Source: Muricoccus harenae (GTDB lineage: Bacteria; Pseudomonadota; Alphaproteobacteria; Acetobacterales; Acetobacteraceae). From it: DNA of 64,000 nt. Where the stretch lies: positions 42,512 to 106,511 of the forward strand of contig NZ_WWDL01000019.1 of assembly GCF_009848505.1 (NCBI RefSeq), given 5' to 3'. Below the pieces are notes generated by a model. It saw only the letters and a program-made list of their open reading frames with translations, was not told the origin of the DNA and ran no database searches. How positions within the stretch are numbered: position 1 is the stretch's first letter; each line of letters starts with the position of its first letter. The position numbers were made by a program, and so were the translations under genes. This document shows positions 59,117 through 64,000 of the stretch, piece by piece.

Positions 59117-60081
59117 GCGAGCCGCTTCTCCAGGTCGAGAACCTGACCAAGCATTTCAGCGTCACCCGCGGCTTCCCGAAGCGCGAGACGGTGACGGTGC
59201 GCGCGGTGGACGGCATCTCGTTCTCCATCCGCCCGGGCGAGGCGCTGGGGCTGGTCGGAGAATCCGGCTGCGGAAAATCCACGGCCGCCCGCGCCCTGCT
59301 GCGGCTGATCGAGCCTGATTCGGGCCGCGTCCTCTATCGGGGGCAGGACGTGACCGCGGCGAAGGGCACGGAATTGCGCGCCCTGCGCCGGCGCATGCAG
59401 ATTGTCTTCCAGGACCCCTATTCCTCGCTCGACCCGCGCCAGACCATTGGCTCCGCGCTGATGGAGCCGCTTCGCCTGCACGGCATCGCCCGTGGCGCCG
59501 CCGGACGGAATCGCGCCGCCGCGCTGCTGGAAGAGGTGGGGCTGCCGGCCAATGCGCTCGACCGATACCCGCACGAATTCTCGGGCGGACAGCGGCAGCG
59601 TATCGGCATCGCACGCGCGCTGACCGTGGAGCCCGAGCTGATCGTGGCAGACGAGCCCGTCTCGGCGCTCGACGTCTCGGTCCAGGCGCAGGTGCTGTTG
59701 CTGTTGCGGGACCTGCAGAAGCGGCGCGGCCTTTCCTTCCTTTTCGTCTCGCACGACCTGTCGGTGGTGCGCTGGTTCTGCGACCGGGTGGCGGTGATGT
59801 ATCTCGGCCGGATCATCGAGGAAGGGCCGGTCGGCCGCGTGCTGGCGGAACCGCTGCATCCCTATGCGCGGGTGCTCCGGGATGCCTCGCCGGTGCCGGA
59901 CCCGGCACTTCGCGGGGCCTTGCCCCGGATCGTGGGGGAGTTGCCCTCGGCGGCGCGGCCGCCCTCAGGCTGCCATTTCCATCCGCGCTGCCCCGCCGCC
60001 CTGCCCCGGTGCCCCACGGTTTATCCGGGCTGGACGGCGATGGCGGAGGGGGGCGTCGCCTGCCATCTGCACAGTCGTTGA
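59113..60081 (+). CDS. Peptide/nickel-type ABC transporter ATP-binding protein (DppF/OppF-like)
   Basis: This 322-residue ATPase closes the operon. It has Walker [18 protein letters not shown] near residue 45, QIVFQDPYSSLDPRQTIG (Q-loop region), signature FSGGQRQRIGIARAL, Walker B LIVADEPVSALDVSVQ and the C-terminal CHFHPRCPAALPRCP cysteine cluster region. It pairs with the DppD-like ATPase. A 66-base gap with a short T-run follows before the PEPC homologue. Confidence 0.94.
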   Translation: MSEPLLQVENLTKHFSVTRGFPKRETVTVRAVDGISFSIRPGEALGLVGESGCGKSTAARALLRLIEPDSGRVLYRGQDVTAAKGTELRALRRRMQIVFQDPYSSLDPRQTIGSALMEPLRLHGIARGAAGRNRAAALLEEVGLPANALDRYPHEFSGGQRQRIGIARALTVEPELIVADEPVSALDVSVQAQVLLLLRDLQKRRGLSFLFVSHDLSVVRWFCDRVAVMYLGRIIEEGPVGRVLAEPLHPYARVLRDASPVPDPALRGALPRIVGELPSAARPPSGCHFHPRCPAALPRCPTVYPGWTAMAEGGVACHLHSR

Positions 60082-60147
60082 AGGCTGCCTTTTTCCCTGC
60101 TGCCCCGTTCTTGCATCACTTGGCTGCGGACAGACGGGAGATGAGGC

Positions 60148-62982
60148 ATGGCAAGTGGTGGCAGATCCGACACGCCTCCCGACCTGCTGGCGCTGGCAGC
60201 GGCGGTCCGCGCCCAGGGGCGGGGGGATCCCTTCGCCACCCCAGCCCTGGCCATGGCGCTGACGCTGAGCCGCCGGCTGGATGATGGAGAGTTGGACCTG
60301 CCCATGCTGCGGGCTGCCCTCCGCCGGATCGGGGACCTTGCCTTTGCCGATCGCGCGGCCCGGCTATCCCGCAATGTCGGCGGCACCGATGCGGATGCCA
60401 CCGACGCCGCGCTGATCGAGGTCGCCACCCGCACCGCGCGGCCCGATCCTGCCGATAGTCCCGTGCCCTTCGCCGCCTTCCGCGAGACTTGCGAGCGCCC
60501 ACGGGCGGCGGCGGTGTTCACCGCCCATCCCACCTTCTCCCTGCCGCGTGGAACGAACCGGGCCTTGGCCGAGGCCGCCTGCGGCACGCCTGCGCCTCCC
60601 GGCCTGCCGCTCCGCCCCGTGCCCCCCGACCTGGAGGAGGAGTTCACCCAGGCGGCGGCCGCCATCGCGAATGGGCGGGATGCGCTGGACCGGCTGGCGG
60701 CTGCCTTCCTCGGCGTCGCGCGCGACACCTGGCCCGACCGGTGGCGCAGCCTGGTGCCCTGTCCGGTGATCCTCTCCTCCTGGGTTGGCTACGACACCGA
60801 TGGACGCACGGATATCGGCTGGCACGACACGCTGCGGCTGCGGCTGCGCATGAAGGAGCTGGGGCTGGCGCGGCTGGAGGCGCAGATCGCCGCCATGCCA
60901 TCGGAGGGGGCATCCGGAGGAGCGTCCGGAGTCACCGGGCCGCTGCGCGACCGGCTGGCCCTGGCGCTCGACGCCGTGCGCGCGCAGATCGCCGCCTGCC
61001 CGCCGCCGGGCCCGCCGGAGCCGGAGGCGGCGCAGCGTTTCGCGCTTCTTCTCGTGGGCCGGCGCGAGGATGCGCTGACCACGCAGGAGCCGCTGCTGGA
61101 GCTGTTCGGCAATGCCATCACCGCCGCGCCGGATGACCGCACGCGCCTCGGGCTTTGCGTCGCGCGGGCTGGGTTGGTGGCGCATGGGCTGTCCCTGGCG
61201 CACACCCATGTGCGGCTGAACTCCGCCCAGCTTCACAATGCCGCGCGGCTGCGCGCGCCGGATCTGGGCGGCGCACCGGGCGATGCCGCGCGTCGCCGTG
61301 CGCTGTTCGGCGCCATCAATGCCGCACTGGACGATGCCCGGCCGGAACCTGTCGACACGGGCGGGCTGCTGGCCGAATCCGCCAGTGCCATGCGGCTGAT
61401 GATGACGGTCGCGCAGATCACGAAGCATGTGGATGCCTCCCAGCCCGTGCGCTTCCTCGTGGCGGAGACGGAGAGCGGCTTCACCCTGCTCGTTGCGCTG
61501 CTGCTGGCGCGGCTTTGCGGCGTCGAGCGGCATATCGAGATCAGCCCGTTGTTCGAGACGGCCGAGGCGCTGGAGCGGCGTGCCGAGCGGGTGATCGACG
61601 AGGCGCTGCGCTCGCCGCACTGGCGTGACTATCTGCGCGGCATCGGGCGCCTCTGCCTGCAGTTCGGTTACTCGGATTCCGGCCGCTATGTCGGCCAGCC
61701 GGCAGCGAGCCACCTCATCGAGCGGCTGAAGCTGCGCGTGGCCGACCTGCTGGCCCGCCATGGGCTCGGCGACCTTGAGGTCGTGCTCTTCGACACGCAT
61801 GGCGAGGGGCTGGGGCGCGGCGGCCATCCGGACGGCCTTGCGGCGCGCTTCGACTATCTCGACCCGCCGGCGGTGCGCGCCGCCTTCGCGGCCCATGGCG
61901 TTCCGACGCGGCTGGAGACGAGCTTCCAGGGCGGCGACGGCTACCAGCTTTTCGGCACCCCGGCTCTGGCCCATGCGGTCATCGCGCGGATCGCGGAGCA
62001 CGCCTTCGCGCCACCACCCGGTGAGGTGACGGACCCGGTCTATGCCGAGGCGGGCTTCGCAGCCGATCTTTTTGCCGGCATGCGCGTGGCCATGGCCGCG
62101 CTGGTGGAGGACCCGGGCTATGCCGGGCTGCTCGGCGGCTTCGGTCCCGCCCTGCTGGACCGCACCGGCTCCCGCCCCGCCGCCCGCCAGAGCGACACGG
62201 GCGGCCCCGCCACCATCCGCCACCCGCGGGAGTTGCGCGCGATCCCGAACAATGCCGTGCTGCAGCAGCTTGGTTTCCTGGCGAACCTCACCCATGGGTT
62301 GGGCGCGGGGGCCTCGCGCGAGCCGGAAGGCTTCGCGGAGCTGCTGCGGAAATCCCCGCGCTTCGCCGGGGCCATGGCCTTCGCCCGGGCCGGCCTGTCG
62401 CTCTCGGACCCGGACGTGCTGCGCGGCTATGTCGCCACTGTCGATCCTGGCATGTGGCTGGACCGCGCGGCCAAGGCGCGCAGCGCCGCCAATGCCACCA
62501 CCCTCACCGCCGTGGCGGCGGCACTGGAGGAGCCCGGGCTGGGCGACCAGGTGCGCCGCGTCTTCCGCCACCTGCTGGCCGACGACAACGCCCTGCGCGC
62601 CGCCTGGCCCTCGGATGACGAGAGGCCACAGATGTCGGACCGGCTCTTTGCCGTGCATGCGTTGCGGCTGTTGCTGATCCAGCGGATCTGGATGCGCTCG
62701 GTGAACATGCCCGAATTCTCGCCGCGCCACGGGGTGACGCGGGACGGGTTGTTGCGCCGCCTGCTGCGCCTGGACGTGGAGGAAGCCGCGGCATTGCTGG
62801 ACCAGGTCTTTCCCGCCCATGAGCCGCCCAGCGCCGCGCTGGATTACGGCGAGCCGCCGGCGCCCCGCTATGGCGGCTACGGGCGCGAGCATGCGGAGTT
62901 GATGGAGCCGTTGCGCGAACTCTTCGCCATGGTGCGGGAGGCAAGCGCCGTGGTGTCGCTCGAATGCGGGGCACACGGATAG
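60148..62982 (+). CDS. Divergent phosphoenolpyruvate carboxylase homologue
   Basis: This 944-residue protein has the overall length and motif order of PEP carboxylase, which makes oxaloacetate from PEP and bicarbonate. The catalytic His is kept (VFTAHPTFS, His127), as are GRGG (Arg557) and LRAIP. Several key positions differ: TAHPTE reads TAHPTF, the GYSDSxKD lysine is Arg513 in GYSDSGRYVG, the FHGRGG loop reads FDTHGE so its His and Arg are replaced, and IPWIFAWTQ reads IPNNAVLQQ. The C-terminus ends in Gly as in true PEPC. It may be a catalytically altered paralogue; I would not assume normal PEPC activity. Confidence 0.8.
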   Translation: MASGGRSDTPPDLLALAAAVRAQGRGDPFATPALAMALTLSRRLDDGELDLPMLRAALRRIGDLAFADRAARLSRNVGGTDADATDAALIEVATRTARPDPADSPVPFAAFRETCERPRAAAVFTAHPTFSLPRGTNRALAEAACGTPAPPGLPLRPVPPDLEEEFTQAAAAIANGRDALDRLAAAFLGVARDTWPDRWRSLVPCPVILSSWVGYDTDGRTDIGWHDTLRLRLRMKELGLARLEAQIAAMPSEGASGGASGVTGPLRDRLALALDAVRAQIAACPPPGPPEPEAAQRFALLLVGRREDALTTQEPLLELFGNAITAAPDDRTRLGLCVARAGLVAHGLSLAHTHVRLNSAQLHNAARLRAPDLGGAPGDAARRRALFGAINAALDDARPEPVDTGGLLAESASAMRLMMTVAQITKHVDASQPVRFLVAETESGFTLLVALLLARLCGVERHIEISPLFETAEALERRAERVIDEALRSPHWRDYLRGIGRLCLQFGYSDSGRYVGQPAASHLIERLKLRVADLLARHGLGDLEVVLFDTHGEGLGRGGHPDGLAARFDYLDPPAVRAAFAAHGVPTRLETSFQGGDGYQLFGTPALAHAVIARIAEHAFAPPPGEVTDPVYAEAGFAADLFAGMRVAMAALVEDPGYAGLLGGFGPALLDRTGSRPAARQSDTGGPATIRHPRELRAIPNNAVLQQLGFLANLTHGLGAGASREPEGFAELLRKSPRFAGAMAFARAGLSLSDPDVLRGYVATVDPGMWLDRAAKARSAANATTLTAVAAALEEPGLGDQVRRVFRHLLADDNALRAAWPSDDERPQMSDRLFAVHALRLLLIQRIWMRSVNMPEFSPRHGVTRDGLLRRLLRLDVEEAAALLDQVFPAHEPPSAALDYGEPPAPRYGGYGREHAELMEPLRELFAMVREASAVVSLECGAHG

Positions 62983-63024
62983 TATTACTGTGTCATTTTA
63001 CTCGGTCCTTCCTATATGTGGGTC

Positions 63025-64000
63025 ATGGCGAGAGAGATGGAAGGGGCTGCGGGCCTTCGGCGCGGCGAGGCGCGGTTTGCAGCCTACTTGGGTGAGATCT
63101 CCGTGGTGTTGCGTCATGCCAGCCGGGCTGCGGCGGCGCGTGCCTACTGTACGGGGCTGCTGCTGCCGGGCGCCCGCAAGAGCGTGGAGCCCATGGCGGC
63201 CCGGATCGAGCCGGGACGCGTACAGGCCCGTCACCAGTCGCTCCACCACGTTGTGGCCAAGGCCGAGTGGGACGACGCGGCGCTGCTGGCTGCCGTGCGG
63301 CGTTCTGTGCTGCCCGCCCTCGAGCGCCACGGGCCGGTGCGGTACTGGATCATCGACGACACGGGTTTTCCGAAGCAGGGCGAGCACTCGGTCGGCGTCA
63401 CGCGGCAGTACTGCGGCCAGCTTGGCAAGCAGGATAATTGCCAGGTTGCGGTGAGCCTTTCCGTCGCCAACGACCATGCCAGCCTGCCGATCGCCTATCA
63501 GCTCTACCTGCCCGAGACCTGGGCGGAAGACCGCGCACGGCGCGCCCGGGCGGGGGTGCCCGAAGAGATCGGGTTCCAGACCAAGCCCGAGATCGCACTG
63601 GCCCAGATCCGCACGGCCCAGGCCGAGGGTGTGCCGCCGGGCGTGGTGCTGGGCGATGCCGGTTACGGCGTCGAGACTGCCTTCCGGGCGGCCATTGCCG
63701 AGATGGGCCTGACCTATGTGCTGGGCGTGCAGTCATCGGCGAGCCTCTGGCCACCCGGCGAGGCGCCGCTGCCGGTGCCCTCTTATGGCGGGCGTGGCCG
63801 GCCACCCACCCGGGTCCGACGCACGCCAGGGCACCAACCGGCCTCGGCCAGGAAGCTCGCCGAAGGTCTGCCTGCGCGGGCCTGGCGGACCGTCACCTGG
63901 CGCGAGGGCAGCAGGACGGAGCTGACCTCCCGCTTTGCCGCACTGCGGGTGCGGCCTGCGCACCGTGATCAGAAGCGAAGCGAGCCCTGGCCGGAGGAGT
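63025..64000 (+). mobile_element. IS701-family transposase, 3' end cut by window edge
   Basis: The plus strand stays open from ATG 63025 to the window edge, 325 codons. The product has a DDE-type RNase H core: the first Asp in VRYWIIDDTGFPKQGEHSVG, then YCGQLGKQDNCQVAVSLSV and the second Asp in GVVLGDAGYG; the third acidic residue would lie beyond the edge. These are hallmarks of IS701-family transposases (~400+ residues). It begins about 40 bases after the PEPC homologue stop, so the left end of the element lies within 62983-63024; the exact terminal repeat cannot be fixed without the other end. No frame damage is seen in the visible part. Confidence 0.88.

Overview
This looks like chromosomal DNA of a high-GC alphaproteobacterium, most likely from the Acetobacteraceae (Roseomonas-like). 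The basis is the very GC-rich, alanine/arginine-rich coding style, a CcrM-type cell-cycle methyltransferase beside rnhB, the ispH-thrB-rnhA cluster, the order mutY / DUF721 (dciA) / DsbA-like / smc, and several Bug (TctC)-type solute-binding proteins. The family placement is inference. No rRNA, tRNA, CRISPR array or prophage was seen.

Layout. 1-6.7 kb: a minus-strand sugar-acid/carboxylate locus (cyclase-family protein cut by the left edge, TRAP binding protein, IlvD/Edd dehydratase). It ends in two decayed genes, a 3-hydroxyisobutyrate-dehydrogenase-type gene collapsed to its two ends and a truncated, frameshifted tctA. An EamA exporter and a Bug binding protein follow. 6.7-9.3 kb: rnhA-thrB-ispH housekeeping cluster. 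9.5-17.6 kb: a small lipoprotein, then a tandem glycine riboswitch driving gcvT-gcvH-gcvP, which is translationally coupled to a NUDIX hydrolase, a GNAT acetyltransferase and an alpha/beta hydrolase; an SDR follows. 17.6-32.3 kb: rnhB-ccrM, an FtrA-like regulator divergent from a rhodanese, bioY-mutY divergent from dciA-dsbA-smc, a strong terminator, kdsD, upp, a UDP-glucuronate-epimerase-like gene and a YeiH-family permease facing a LysR regulator.

32.3-47.7 kb is the most distinctive region: a nicotinate (vitamin B3) degradation locus. nicX (2,5-dihydroxypyridine dioxygenase) leads an operon with a complete branched-chain-amino-acid-type ABC importer and nicA-nicB (nicotinate dehydrogenase with a three-haem cytochrome tail). 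A second operon holds nicC (6-hydroxynicotinate 3-monooxygenase) and a TetR regulator. The two promoter regions carry matching 18-bp palindromes of the form TAACT-N8-AGTTA, so the TetR protein probably controls both. The lower-pathway genes nicD, nicE and nicF are not recognisable in the window; a MetX-like alpha/beta hydrolase next to the regulator is a candidate to fill one step.

47.7-64 kb: a tiny zinc-knuckle protein, a HAD phosphatase facing a mannitol-dehydrogenase-family oxidoreductase, a solitary urea-carboxylase-type enzyme divergent from a complete peptide/nickel-type ABC importer operon, a strongly divergent phosphoenolpyruvate carboxylase homologue lacking several catalytic residues, and an IS701-family transposase running off the right edge.
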